Source: Prorocentrum cordatum (taxonomy: Eukaryota; Sar; Dinophyceae; Prorocentrales; Prorocentraceae). Taken from it: DNA of 64,000 bases. The translations under genes were made by a program, and so were the position numbers. The notes under the pieces were generated by a model, which did no database searches, was not told where the DNA came from, and saw only the letters and a list, made by a program, of their open reading frames with translations. Positions 1 through 10,679 of the stretch are shown in pieces (position 1 is the first letter of the stretch; each line of letters opens with the position of its first letter). The stretch spans positions 269,589 through 333,588 of the forward strand of contig CAUYUJ010020170.1 of NCBI GenBank assembly GCA_963575745.1, read 5' to 3'.

Positions 1-90
1 GAGGTCTTGCGACCAAGTAGCGGGTGGGAGGGTGGGACGTCTGCACGAGCAGTGGAGAGGACAGCTTCAAGACGGTCAAGATTAATTCCC
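1..90 (+). repeat. Dispersed repeat, copy 1 of 4 (GCGGGTGGG family)
   Basis: The first ~85 bases (GAGGTCTTGC, then GCGGGTGGGAGGGTGGGA and CGAGCAGTGGAG) match three other plus-strand places in the window: about 35128-35215, 36620-36705 and 37925-38010. Those copies share the order: direct word CAAACCAA, G-rich GGGTGGGTGGG, then GCGAGCAGTGGAG and a CTTCAA block. At 36.6 and 37.9 kb it directly follows a GTC array. It looks like a fixed end module of a larger dispersed repeat. No coding potential is seen. Confidence 0.6.
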
Positions 91-204
91 TACTTAGGCT
101 CTGCCTAGAAGGGTTCTGTCTGCGCGTGCTTAAAGGGCCGGGCAGTGGGACCCGCCCCGGGCGGCTCCCCCGGCATCCGCCCCGCGGTTTTCCCAGTGGC
201 GTTC

Positions 205-660
205 TTCAGCTTAGCGTTGCTAATCACATCTTAGCTTAGCTTGTTTCATCTTAGCTTAGCTTAGCTACATCGTAGCTCAGGTCTGCCGTAGCTTAGCTTA
301 CCTTCATCTTAGCTCCGCCGAGCTTCAGCATAGCAGAGCACCGCATAGCATAGCAGAGCGTAGCACAACACAGCGCAGCACAGCATATCATAGCAAAGCC
401 CAGCATAGCACAGCATAGCGCAGCATAGCATGGCATAGCATAGCAATAGCACAGCACAGCGCAGCATAGCCTATCATTGCATAGCTTAGCTTAGCATAGC
501 ATAGCATAGCATATCATAGCATAGCACAACGCAGCATGACATATCATAGCTTAGCCTATATCATGTCCTAGCATCGCGCAGCATAACATAGCATACCAGA
601 CCATAGCCTAGCATAGCGCAGCATAGCATGGCATAGCATTGCAGCACATAGCATAGCAAC
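205..660. repeat. AGCTTAGC / AGCATAGC degenerate short tandem repeat
   Basis: Runs of CTTAGCTTAGC grade into CATAGCATAGC and CACAGCACAGC. The period is about 5 bp (AGCAT/AGCTT) with frequent point changes. It stops just before the helicase remnant. No gene is seen in it. Confidence 0.85.
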
Positions 661-714
661 TAGTGCTGCTTTCCTAGGGGCTCAAATTTCTAGGTAGGGT
701 CGCACTGGGGTAAT

Positions 715-3200
715 TTTCATATTACCGCTCTGCAAGTCGTCGTGGCGCAGCTGCTGGGCGGCGACGCCAACCACCGCGCGCGGCACCCCAGCCATGGTGA
801 AGACGCCAAGTTGCATTATGACGCCGCGGAGCGCGTGCTCCAGTGGAGGTGGTTGATCATCGACGAGATCAGCATGGTCAGTGCGAGACTCCTGGCTGAA
901 GTAGACTCCAAGATTCGGGGGGTCATCCGCGATGTGGGGGCACTCAGGCGCGGCGACCATGGCGTGCCTGGAAGATGTGCAGGACTAATTCCGTCGAGGC
1001 GCGCCGCGGCGAATTCGCGCGGTTGCCTGCGCGGCGGAGACGCTGCCGTGCTTGGCAGCTGGTTGAAAGGTCGAGCAAGTTGTGGAAGTCAGCGGCGCGG
1101 GAAGTTATGCATCGACGACGGGGGCGCGGCACTTTCTTTCGGCAGAAGGACGACGACGAAAGCGCCGCGTCACGCCGACAGATATCCGCAGGGACGAATG
1201 CAGGATATGAAAGGACGAACGTGCAAGGCGACGCCTCGTTGTGGATGGGTCCGATGACCCGCGGCCGCAGACGGCGAAATTTCTCGTTGCGCCAGGGGTG
1301 TTTCCCAACGGTGACGCGATGTACGAAGCATATGAACTCCGGGGGGCCCAATGTGCACGGCAGCACCATAAGCCACTTGTCTACGTGCCAGGGATACCCC
1401 CACGTCGGATGCGTTGCGAGAGCGGCCAGATTTGGCGGCGTAAAAGATGGCGTGGCCCCAGCGGCGCGACAAGGGAAGTGGAGATTTGCACGGTTTCTTG
1501 CCCCTTGCGGAAGGGATGCTCGTCGCTCTCACAGATTGCATCGACCGGGGCGAGGATGGGCACCTCCTGCGAGGGCGCGCCGCGCGGGCGCAGTCTTGGG
1601 TTTGCGACGGAGGCGGGCGAATTGCGCGAGTCACCCGCGGCGGAGAGACGATGACGAAGAAGGCCCCAATGCGGCGTTCGTTCTGTTCGACGAAGGCGAC
1701 GACGGAGAGGGCGGTCGGATCTTCTGCAGGCGGGCGACCCCGGGATTGAAAACACCGGGCTTGCACCCAGTGGCGCCCCAAAAGAAGGAGTGGTTTGGGG
1801 ACTAAGGTCGGATTCGCCCCCGACTGAAAATCAAAAGGCGGCAGTCCCCCCTGCCCCCGGCCTTCGGGGCGGCGGCGCACGCGGCGCAGGGCCAAACGTT
1901 CAAGCAGGGAGTGATCGTGGATGTGAGCATCGGAGTGGGGGCGTCACCGCTGTCAAGCTACGCGGCGCTGACGCGGGTGCAGCGTCGCGAGGACACGCTC
2001 ATATTCTGGCCTTTTGATATTGCCCCGTGCCAACAGTAGGAGCGGAAAGGTCCCGACCTGCTGCCGCGCACGCTGCGCGGTGAGAAAGTGGACTGGGACG
2101 CGATCGACAAGGAGTTCATGCCCTCTGGTAGATGCACTGCGTGTGGCTGCGCGAAGTACAAGAACCGCTAACCGCCAGGGCAGTGGAGTCGCGCTGATGG
2201 GCGGCGCGCACGCAGCCTTTGCATTGACGAGAAGCAGAAGATGGGCTCGCCGTGGCAGTGCGTAGAATGCGGGTTTTGGGAAGGACAAGAAGCTTTCCAC
2301 GCGTCGCAGCACCGCGCGACTAAATCTGCGACGCGGCGTTGCGCGGGGTGCCCAGAGAGACGGAGTTGTCTCGCGTGCGACACGCGGAAGTATGGGAGCG
2401 CGCGCACAGCTGACCACAGGGAGCGTGCCGGGGATGCGCGGTGCAAGGGGGGCATGCGCATGGAATGAAGAGCTCAAGAGGATGTTGGCGCGCGTTCGCT
2501 AAGCCGAAGACAAGTTGTCGACCGACTTCCTGAGGGTTGACTGGCGGAACGAGGGGCGGAAGCGCTCGAAGCGCAGAAAGGCAGTGGGGGGCGAGGAGAC
2601 GGCGCGCGCAGAGGCGATGACAGAGGTGTGCTCCAGGTGTGGTGAATCGGAGCCTCGAGAGGCGCACTGAGGGAAGATGTGGGAAGAGAGACCCAGTCCG
2701 CGAGAGTGCCTCGCGCGCGTTGGGCGGGGCGCCGCCGAAAAGGACGAGAAGAACAGAGGGGAGCGGAAGGAAACAAAGTCGCGCACAGCGTGCGAGGAGG
2801 ACAAACCGCAGACCGCGTTCTCCATGCGGATGTGGAACAAAGTCTCCGAACAGCATCGCAAATGTTCGCGATGCGTGAATGAAACGGGAACACGGGCTAT
2901 GAAAGTTTGTACGACGTGCCACGAGGAAAAGCCGGAAGCCGCACCCTCTGGGTGGATGTGGAAGCGCGTCGCCGAGAAGCATCGCAAGTGCGAAGAGTGT
3001 GTGAAGAGGTCGAGGACGCAGCGCGGATACTGGGCGCCATTCAGCGCTTGGTTGTCAAGGCGGACGACGCAGAGACCGATTGGGACGCAGCGGTGCAACA
3101 GAAGCCACGCGGACCAGGAGCGCGGCGAGAAACGCGTGGTCGACCTTTCGTATGAGGTCGCGACGAAAGCAAGAACCTCCCATGAGGTCGAAGAACAGGG
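715..3200 (+). pseudogene. PIF1-like DNA helicase with C-terminal Cys-pair zinc fingers, 5'-truncated and frame-broken
   Basis: Several forward frames give consecutive pieces of one superfamily-1 helicase of the PIF1 type, which uses ATP to unwind DNA. Walker B (WLIIDEISMVS) is at 850-882. A middle part follows in three frames (1241-1500, 1447-1610, 1640-1805). The C-terminal core lies in one frame from 1809, with motif AAHAAQGQTFKQG (about 1869-1910) and motif VI-like SYAALTRVQRRED (about 1956-1995), then an in-frame TAG at 2037 and TAA at 2169. After that come CxxC-type zinc modules: CTACG near 2140, CVECGFW and CAGC/CLAC at 2256-2385, and two at 2790-3010 (CSRC, CTTC, CEEC) that resemble Stc1-type fingers. 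The N-terminal Walker A is missing because similarity begins only at about 715. Walker A loss plus several frameshifts and stops argue for a dead copy, unless the assembly is error-rich. The helicase-finger fusion matches a multicopy family I recall from dinoflagellates. Confidence 0.75.
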
Positions 3201-3239
3201 GGGGGCTGAAGCGTGGGACGAGTGCCCAGTGGAGGACCT

Positions 3240-5498
3240 GACAAGGTGTTTGGAAGTGGGTTGGGCTCGTGTGTTCGATGCTCCAGGAGGCTGGCAATGG
3301 CAGGCGGTGTGGAGGCGTGGTGGCTGTGAAATCTCTGGCAAGGTTTTTGCAGGGTGGGTGGCGCCTAAGAACCTGTGCCCACATGTTCCAGTTGGCTGGC
3401 GATGTCAGTCGATGTGGAGGCGTGGGGTTGTGGTCGGCCTGCAAGCGATGTCGCTGCAGTGTGGGTGGCCACTAAGAACTTGTGCCCTGAGGTTCCAGGA
3501 GGCTGGCGGCGTCGCGCGTGGCGCAGGCGTGGTGGGGGGCGGCGGGGCCGGCGAGGTTTTCGCAGGGTGGGTGGCGGCAAAGCCCTTGTGCTCAGATGCT
3601 CCAGGAGGCTGGTGGCGTCAGGGGTCGCGGAGACGCGGCGGGGGAACTGTCGGCGAGGTTTTGTTGCTGGGTGCGCGGCCCTTCAAGTCCGTGTCAGAGG
3701 CTCCAGGAAGATGACGTTGGAGGCGTGGAGGAGACGTTGCGCGCGGTGTGGGGGGGGGGGAGTTTTTCGCGGGGCGGGTGGGCCCGAATAGTATCATTTA
3801 GAGGCTGCAAGAGGCTGGCGGTTTCAGGCGCGGCGGGGTTTTCGCAGGGTGGACGGCCCCGAAGAACCTGCGCTCAGACGCTCCAGGAGATTGGCGGTGG
3901 AGGCGTGGTGGGGGGGTGCCGGCAAGGTTTTTGTAGGGTGGGTGGCCCCCGAGAACCTGTGCTCAGACGCTCCAGGAGGTTGGCGGTGTCAGACACAGTG
4001 GAGGCCTGGTGGGCGGGCGTTGGCAAGGTTTTTGCAGGGTGGGTGGCCCCGAAGAATCTGTGTTCAGACGCCCCAGGAGGCTGGCAGTGTCAGGCACGGT
4101 GGACGCGTGGTGGGACGGGGCCGGCAAGATTTTTGCGGGGCGGGTGGTCCTTGAACCTGTGCTCAGACGCTCCAGGACGCTGGCGGTGTCAGGCATCGTG
4201 GAGGCGCGGAGGGGGGGCGCCGGCAAGGTTTTTGCAGGGTGGGTGGCCCCTAAGAACCTGTGCTCAGACGCTCCAGGAGGCTGGCGGTGTCAGGCATGGT
4301 AAAATCGTGGTTGGAGCTTGCCTGCAAGGTTTTTGCGCTCAGACGCTCCAGTAGGCTGGAGGTATGAGGCATGATGGAGGCGCGGTGGAGGAGTGCGAGC
4401 AAGGTTTCTGCATGGTGGGTGGCTCCTAAGAACATGTGCTCAGACACTCTAGGATGGCGGTGTGGGGCACGGTGGGGGCGGGGCGGGGGGGCGCCGGCAA
4501 GGTTTTTGCAAGGTGGGTGCCCCGAAAAACCTATACTCAGATGCTCCAAGAGGCTGGCGGTGTCAGGCATGGTGGAGGCGTGAGGGGGGGGGCCAGCAAG
4601 GTTTTTGCAGGGCGGGTGGCCCCTAAGAACCTGTGCTCAGAAGCTCCAGGAGGCTGCCAGTGTCAGGCATGCTAGAGGCGTGGTGGAGGGGTGCCGGCAA
4701 GGTTTGTTGCAGGGTGGGTGGCCCCTAAGAAAGAACCTGTGCTCAGATGCTCCAGGAGGCTGGCGGTGTCAGGCATGGTGGAGGCGTGGTCGGGAGGTGC
4801 CGGCAAGGTTTTTGCAGGGTGGGTGGCCCCTAAGAACCTGCGCTCGGACGCTCCAGGAGGCTGCCGGCGTCAGGCATGCTGGAGGCGTGGCGGGGGGGGG
4901 GCCGGCAAGTTTTTGCAAAGTGGGTGGGCCCTAAGAGCCTGTGCTCAGACGCTCCAGGAGGCTGGAGGTGTCAGGCATGGTGGGGGCGTAGTGGGAGGGT
5001 GCCGGCAAGGTTTGTTGCAGGGTGGGTGGCATTATAAAAACCTGTGCCCAGACGCTCCATGAGGCTGGCGGTGTCAGGTATGGTGGAGGCGTGGTGGGGG
5101 GGTGCCCGCAGGGTTTTTGCAGGGCGGGTGGCCCCTAAGAAACTGTGCTCAGACGCTCCAGGAGGCTGGCGGTGTCAGGCAATGTGGAGGCGTGGATGGG
5201 GTGGTGCTGGCAAGGTTTTGCAAGGTGGGTGGCCCCTTAAGAACCTGTGCTCAGACTCTTCAGGAGGCTGGCGGTGTGAGGCATGGTGGAGGCGCGGTGG
5301 GGGGTGTCGGCAAGGTTTTTGCAGGGTGGGTGGCCCCTAAGAACAAGTGTTCAGACGCTCCAGGAGGCTGGCGATGTCAGGCACGGTGGAGGCGTTGCGG
5401 GGGGGTGCCGGCAAGGTTTTTGCAGGGGGGGGGGGCCTTTAAGAACATGTGCTCAGACGCGCCAGGAGGCTGGCGGTGTCAGGCACGGTGGAGGCGTT
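3240..5498. repeat. Tandem array, ~101-bp unit, ~22 copies
   Basis: The unit carries AAGGTTTTTGCAGGGTGGGT, then CCTAAGAACCTGTGCTCAGA, CGCTCCAGGAGGCTGGCGG and TGTCAGGCATGGTGGAGGCG. The GGTTTTTGC word recurs at 4027, 4128 and 4229, giving a 101-102 bp spacing. The left copies (3.24-3.85 kb) are most diverged and the array homogenises to the right. It runs into the assembly gap, so its true length is unknown and probably larger. Translations of it are open for up to ~280 aa but show no conserved frame. Confidence 0.92.
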
Positions 5499-5598
5499 NN
5501 NNNNNNNNNNNNNNNNNNNNNNNNNNNNNNNNNNNNNNNNNNNNNNNNNNNNNNNNNNNNNNNNNNNNNNNNNNNNNNNNNNNNNNNNNNNNNNNNNN
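5499..5598. other. Assembly gap (100 N)
   Basis: Exactly 100 N. It separates the 101-bp array from the unrelated palindrome-rich array, so the size is probably nominal and the collapse of the 101-bp array is a likely cause. Confidence 0.99.
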
Positions 5599-6420
5599 AA
5601 ATGCACGCGCGCACGTAAGTTTCGCAAATGTCGCAAATGTCGCAAATTGCGCAGAGGCCGTGCGTAAATTTACGCGCGCACGTGAATTTCGTAAGTTTCT
5701 AATAAATTTCGCAGAAACGTACGTAAATTGACGCGCGTACGTGAATGTCGTAGATTTCGTGCATTGCGCAGCGAGAGCAAGGAAGTGTCCGCACCTACGT
5801 AAATTTCGTAAATATTTAAGTATCCGAGCAAGAAATGAACATTCTCCTGGAGAGAAGCGCCGCCGTGGAGTGTGCAGAGACCGTGCGTAAATTCACGCGC
5901 GCGCAAATTCTGCAAATTTCGTAATTCTCGCAAGCTGCGCAGAGGCCGTGCGTAAATTTACGCGCGCACGGAACTTTTGCAAATTTTGACAAATCTGACA
6001 AATTTCGTAGAGAACGTAGGTGAATTTACGCGTGCGTAAAGGCACGCGCGCACGTAAATTTCGTGAATTCTGTGAATCTCGCAAATTGCGCAGAGGCCGT
6101 GCGTAAATTTACGCGCGCACGGAAACTCGCAAATTTCGCAAATCTGGTAAATTTCGCCGGAAAAGTAAGTAAATTTACGCGCGTGCGTAAATTCGTAAAT
6201 TGCGCAGAGAGAGCGAGGAAGTTTCCGCACCTATGTACATTCCGCAAATATTAAAGTATCGGAACAAGAAATGAACATTCTCTCGAAGATAGCGCAGCCG
6301 TGGAGTGCGCAGAGACCGTGCGTAAATTCACGCGCGCGCGTGAATTTCGTAAATTTCGTAAATCTCGCAAGCTGCGCAGAGGCCGGCGTAAATTTACGCG
6401 CGCGCGTGCGTTTTTTTTTT
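5599..6420. repeat. Palindrome-rich array (GCGTAAATTTACGC) with ~436-bp higher-order unit
   Basis: The perfect 14-bp palindrome GCGTAAATTTACGC occurs at 5662, 5950, 6101 and 6386, each time after GCGCAGAGGCC. Related words (CGCAAATTTCGTAAATTTCG) fill the gaps. A block containing GAAATGAACATTCTC and GTGGAGTG.GCAGAGACCG occurs at about 5830 and again at about 6268, so a ~436-bp unit has been duplicated. The short ORFs here are repeat translations. Confidence 0.85.
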
Positions 6421-6446
6421 TGGGGGGGTAAATTTCGTAAATCTGG

Positions 6447-6655
6447 TAAACCCGCGCCGGCCGCGAAGAAATTTGCTAAATTTTCCAAACCCGCGCCAGC
6501 CGCGGATAATTTGCTGAGTTTTCCAAACCCGCGCTGGCCGCGGAGAAATTTGCGAAATTGTCCAAACCCGCGCCAGCCGCGGAGAAAGTTGCGAAATTGT
6601 CTAAACCCGCGGCGGCCGCGGATAAATTTGCGAAATTGCCCAAACCCGCGAAATC
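6447..6655 (+). repeat. 39-bp minisatellite (13-codon unit KPAPAAEKFAKLS)
   Basis: The word AAACCCGCG recurs at 6448, 6487, 6525, 6564, 6603 and 6642, that is spacings of 39, 38, 39, 39, 39. One plus frame reads the unit as KPAPAAEKFAKLS. The single 38-bp unit shifts that frame at about 6500. Downstream the 6558 frame stays open to 7262 but becomes Arg/Pro/Ala-rich without recognisable domains. It may be a relic of a coding repeat or a chance multiple of three. Confidence 0.7.
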
Positions 6656-7440
6656 AATTTTTAGCGACCCAATTTTTTCCCAAACGAATTTCAGCTCGGA
6701 CGAACAATTATTCCCGCTTCTCTGCTTCTTGCAGCTGCTCGCTGGCAGTTCCCTTCAGTTTCAGCCCCCCCAGCCATCCACCTGCCGTTGGGCCGCTGCG
6801 CGTGGCCTCGGCCGGCGCGTAGCCGTTGCCTCGCGCGTCGCCTCTGCTTTAATTTTCTCGCGTTTCCTCTGCCCAGTATGTCTCTGCGTGGCCCGCTTTG
6901 ATTTGACTCGCCGCCAGCGCGCTCGCCCGCGGCCGCTGATTAAAAAGTACCCCCACCAGCCTTTGGTTCCCCAGTTCTACTGCTCCCGTGCCGCCCAGGC
7001 GGCGGCTTCCGCCCCCCCGCTGCGGCGGCGCCCCCGCCGCTTCCGCGCGCCGGCTCTTGGCGATCCGGAACCCCTCCGCCGAGCGCATGCGCGCCCTGTT
7101 CGTCGTTGTCTTCTTCGGCTGCGTCGCGGCGGCCGTCGAGTTCGTCGGCTTCTTGCTCTTCGCCGTTTTGGCGCTGCGCGTCGATGTGCGGCTCCTCCTG
7201 GCCCCCCGCGTTGCCTGGGCCGCAGCGTCGCCCGCTCCCGGGCGCTCCGGTGCGAAATTTAGGCAGTTGCATTGACGCTTCGCCCTGGCCGCGACCGGCG
7301 TCTTCTGGCGCGCTCGCCATCAAACAAATACCCCCGCCAGCCCATTCATGAGCCTTGCCCATGAGAGCAGACGGGAAAAGGGACGAAGAGACACATCTAG
7401 GGAAACAAAGCGAACAACCAAGGTGAACCAAGAGATCTCT
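6656..7440. other. No recognisable gene
   Basis: GC-rich sequence with overlapping open frames on both strands rich in Arg, Pro and Ala. I see no domain, RNA gene or tandem structure apart from GCC/CGG-rich patches near 6990-7260. Confidence 0.5.
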
Positions 7441-7985
7441 GGGTTTGGGGCGTCTTGCGGTCTTCGTGGGGCCCTCTTGGGGCTCGTTTGGGGCTCCATC
7501 GGCGTTCCCTTGGAGCCCTGTCGGGAACTATGGAGCGCCTCTTGGGGCCGTCTTGGAGACCATCGATCGAGCGGGGCGGGGGCCTCGATTTGCCCCCCCC
7601 TCTGGGGCCATCAGAATCACCTTCTGGGGCCCTCTTGGGGCGCTCTTGGTGCGATATTGGGCGTTCTTTGGACCGTCTCGGGGGCCTCTTGGACCCCTCT
7701 TGGAGCTTCCTTGGGCCATCTTGGAGCCATATTGAGGCATCAAAAACGCATCGGGAGCGAAACGGCGAGAAGGCAAACAACATGGATTCCCTTTCTGCGT
7801 TTTTGAATGATTCTGGCTCCTCGGGGGGGGGGGGGGGGACGGAGGTCTGGAAGCACCTGGGGCCGTATTGTGGGTCTCTTCAGTCTTCTTGGAAGCATGC
7901 TGCTAGTTTGCTTGGGCCATGTTCGGGGTATTCTGAGTTGTCTTGGAGGCTATCTTGGGCTCTTTGAGGCCATCTTGGAGCCACT
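7440..7985. repeat. CTTGGGGC/CTTGGAGC irregular repeat
   Basis: Words of the form CTCTTGGGGCC, CTTGGAGCC and TCTTGG.GC recur every 15-30 bp. The same vocabulary reappears at about 40960-41240. The period is irregular, so this is a degenerate family rather than a clean tandem array. Confidence 0.6.
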
Positions 7986-8189
7986 TTGACAGGAAAGGGG
8001 CCCTCTGCCACTTGGCGCCCCCCCCGCCCAGGCCCAGGGCAGGGGGTGGGGGGAGGGGTCAAGTTGCCCCCTCCCCGCCCGCAAGCCGTCTCGCTCACTC
8101 CCACCCGCCCTCCCAATACATACGTAGCACCCGAGTCTGGCCTGAGCCTCAGCATATTCAGCAGTCGTCTTTGGATGGGCAGCTACTGG

Positions 8190-8480
8190 GGGCCAATCCG
8201 CCGCCGCCGCCGCCGCCGCCGTCGCCTCCTCCGCCGCCGCCGCCGCCGCCGCCCGCCGCTGCCCGCCGCCGCCGCGCCGCGCCGCCGCTGCCCGCCGCCG
8301 CCCGCCGCCGCCGCCGCCGCCGCCGCCTCCCCGCTGCCAAACCGCCGCCGCAGCCGCAGCCGCTGCCGCACCGCTGCGCCGCCGCCGCCGCAGCCGCCGC
8401 CGCCGCCGCCGCCGCAGCCGCCGCGGCCGCCGCCACCGCCGCCACCGCCGCCGCAGCCGCCGCAGCCGCCGCCGCCGCCA
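8190..8480. repeat. GCC trinucleotide tract
   Basis: Nearly 290 bp of CCG/GCC triplets with CAG interruptions, open in all frames as poly-Ala, poly-Pro or poly-Arg. It is low complexity. Confidence 0.95.
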
Positions 8481-8610
8481 AGTGTATTCTGTATTGTTTT
8501 TTGACAGGGATGGTGGGGGGGGGCGCATCGGGTCGGCTGCGCATGTTCCGAATTTGGAGGCAAAGTGTGTTTTGTATTGTTTTTTTACAAGGGATGGTGG
8601 GGGGGGTCGT
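8480..8610 (+). repeat. Direct duplication (GTATTGTTTTTT ... GGGATGGTGGGGGG)
   Basis: Two copies of a ~42-bp block, at about 8480-8523 and 8566-8608, each read TGT.TTTTGTATTGTTTTTT, AC and AGGGATGGTGGGGGG. The spacer is 42 bp. Confidence 0.75.
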
Positions 8611-8779
8611 CATGGACTTGGGTTGGCCCCCAGTCGCCTGGGGGAGGGGGTGTTTGTTAGTAGGGAGCAGTGATCAAGTTAGCCAGCTCGAAGGAGCCAG
8701 AGGGATCCGTCCACTCCCACCCGCCCTCCCACAACATAAAAAGCAAGTGCGACGCGTCCGACGCCTGTCGCTCATCTTA

Positions 8780-9014
8780 TATCGTGGGCGGCTGGACGTT
8801 CAGCGCGCGACGCGAGCTGCGTCCTATTCCTGCCGCCCATTGAGCAACGTCGACGAGAAACAAGACCGCGCGCGATGTACGCCGCGCCCCGCTCCGGCCT
8901 CTCACGTTGCATCGTCGGCGACGACATGTCCAGCGCGCGAAGTGCGCCGCGTCGCATTCCAGCCGCGCGCGTTGCACCGCCAATCGTTTCGCTCCTGCCG
9001 CGCATGGAGGAGGG

Positions 9015-9046
<32 letters not shown>

Positions 9047-9925
9047 TGTGGAGGAGAAGAGGAGGAGGAGGAGGAGGAGGAGGAGGAGGAGGAAGGGGAG
9101 GGGGAGGAGGAGGAGGAGGAGGAGGAGGAGGAGGAGAGGAGGAGGAGGAGGAGAAGGAGGAGGAAGAGAAGGAGGAGGAGGAGGAGGAGGAGGAGGAGGA
9201 GGAAAAGGAGGAGGAGGAGGAGGAGGAGAGAGGGAAAAGCTGAGGAGGAAGATGAAAATGCCTCTTGGGAATTCGCAGGGCATTCTGGAAGCTTTCTGCT
9301 ATACGCTTGAGGGCCTCTTGGATATATCTTCCGGGTTGGAACATTGTGAACACAATTAGGTGCTACTTCACACTCCTTCAAACACCAAATGGAAATCAAT
9401 ACTTGCGTTGCCATCCCAGGACTTCCTGGACGCCTTTTTTCGACCTCTCGGGGGTCTCCTGAGGCACTTGCTTGAACCGCATTTGCTCGAGGCATTCTGA
9501 TTTGCCGCCCGCCCAGTTCCTCAACCCGACGGGCCGCAGCGTCGGCGACAAGAAAGTCCATGTTGACGAGCAGGCATCCCCGCGCGATGTGCGCCGCGTT
9601 CTATTCCCGCTACGCGAGTCGCAGCGCCGACGAGGAGAAAATACATGTTGGCAAAACAAATTTCGACGTTGTTTTTTTTTGGGGGGGGGGATATGTTGGC
9701 CAGGCGTCCGCGCGCGATGTGCACCGCGTCCCATTCCTCCCACACTTTTCGCAGCGTCGACGACAACAACGCCCATGCTGATGAGAAAAACGTTGATTTT
9801 GCATGGTTTTTTTGATGGGCAGGACGCGACCACCCGTTTAGGGTTATCCAAGCGGTGTTCATTCCGTCCCTTTCCTGGTACATTTAACGCAACTCGACGA
9901 CATGTTGGCGAACAAAAAAAGGTTT
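8780..9925 (+). repeat. Diverged repeat family (GCGCGATGTGCGCCGCG / CAGCGTCGACGAC), split by a GGA tract
   Basis: A module with GCGCGATGT.CGCCGCG, then an ATTCC block, then GCGTCG.CGAC and CATGTTGGC recurs at about 8790, 8870, 8930, 9540, 9600, 9710 and weakly at 9860. Several copies are followed by a T-run and G-run (9670-9690). Between copies sits a (GGA)n tract (9003-9240) and non-repetitive DNA at 9250-9540. No gene is seen. Confidence 0.6.
9003..9240 (+). repeat. GGA trinucleotide tract
   Basis: (GGA)n with few interruptions, ~235 bp. It reads as poly-Glu, poly-Arg or poly-Gly on plus and poly-Ser, poly-Leu or poly-Pro on minus. Confidence 0.97.
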
Positions 9926-10194
9926 GTGTTGTTTTTAACAGTTAGGGCGGCAGGGTTGCTATCGGCCGGCTAGGTGGGGATGTGGGGATGTTTAATCATA
10001 GGAGCTAAGGAGAAACCCTTCCCCGAAGGGGGGAAAGGGATTTTAGAAACATAAAGAATTATATAGTTTTACCACTTACGCCCAAGGGGCTGGTGGGATT
10101 TTCTGTTAGGTCAAGCAGTTTGTTTGTTAGGACCGGCTATCGGACATAACATATTGTTTGGCTCGGACAAGATCTGCGTTCGGCCATATAGATG

Positions 10195-10275
10195 TCGAGA
10201 AAGTCTCAGGCGGAACGCCTGGCCCGCCCTACCAACATGCTTCGAGGTTCGACAAGGAGGAGTTAGTTATAACGG
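10195..10275 (+). repeat. Dispersed repeat shared with 41978-42065
   Basis: GAAAGTCTCAGGCGGAACGCC, GGCCCGCCCT and CGACAAGGAGGAG(T)TA.TT.TAA follow in the same order as at 41978-42065 (GGAAGTCTCAGGCGAAAAGCC, GGCCCGCCCT, CGACAGGGAGGAGCTA). The rest of 9930-10680 holds overlapping GC-rich frames with no recognisable gene. Confidence 0.6.
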
Positions 10276-10679
10276 AAATGAATGGAGGAACCGCTCTTCC
10301 CCCCCCTGTCCCGAGGCCATCGACGGCAAAAAGCCCGCCGACAAGGCTTCCCGCGCGCGGGATGCTGTCGGGCCCGCCGTCCTTCGTTTCCGAGGGTCGA
10401 CGGTTTGGGATCTCCCTCGTCCTCCTCCTTCCCTCCTTCTCTCCTCCACCCCCCTCCTTCCAAAAGAGGCCCTGGAGCACCCGAGCGGGACCCCGACCCC
10501 GTTACTTTTCGGGTGACATTGGGGCGTTGGGGTTATAGTCCAGGGTCCTTCGCCAGCCATCGCCTGGACACAGCCTCTTTGAGGAGTGGCCCAGTGGCAT
10601 CCCTGGGCTGGCTGTGTACTCGCATTCCACATGCAGGTGCTTGCGCGAGGTACTTACTTCTGGTGGTCTAAAGAACTGG

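Noticed and set aside
205-660. Possible telomere-like repeat
   Set aside because: The AGCAT/AGCTT words do not match TTTAGGG-type telomeres and are internal and degenerate.
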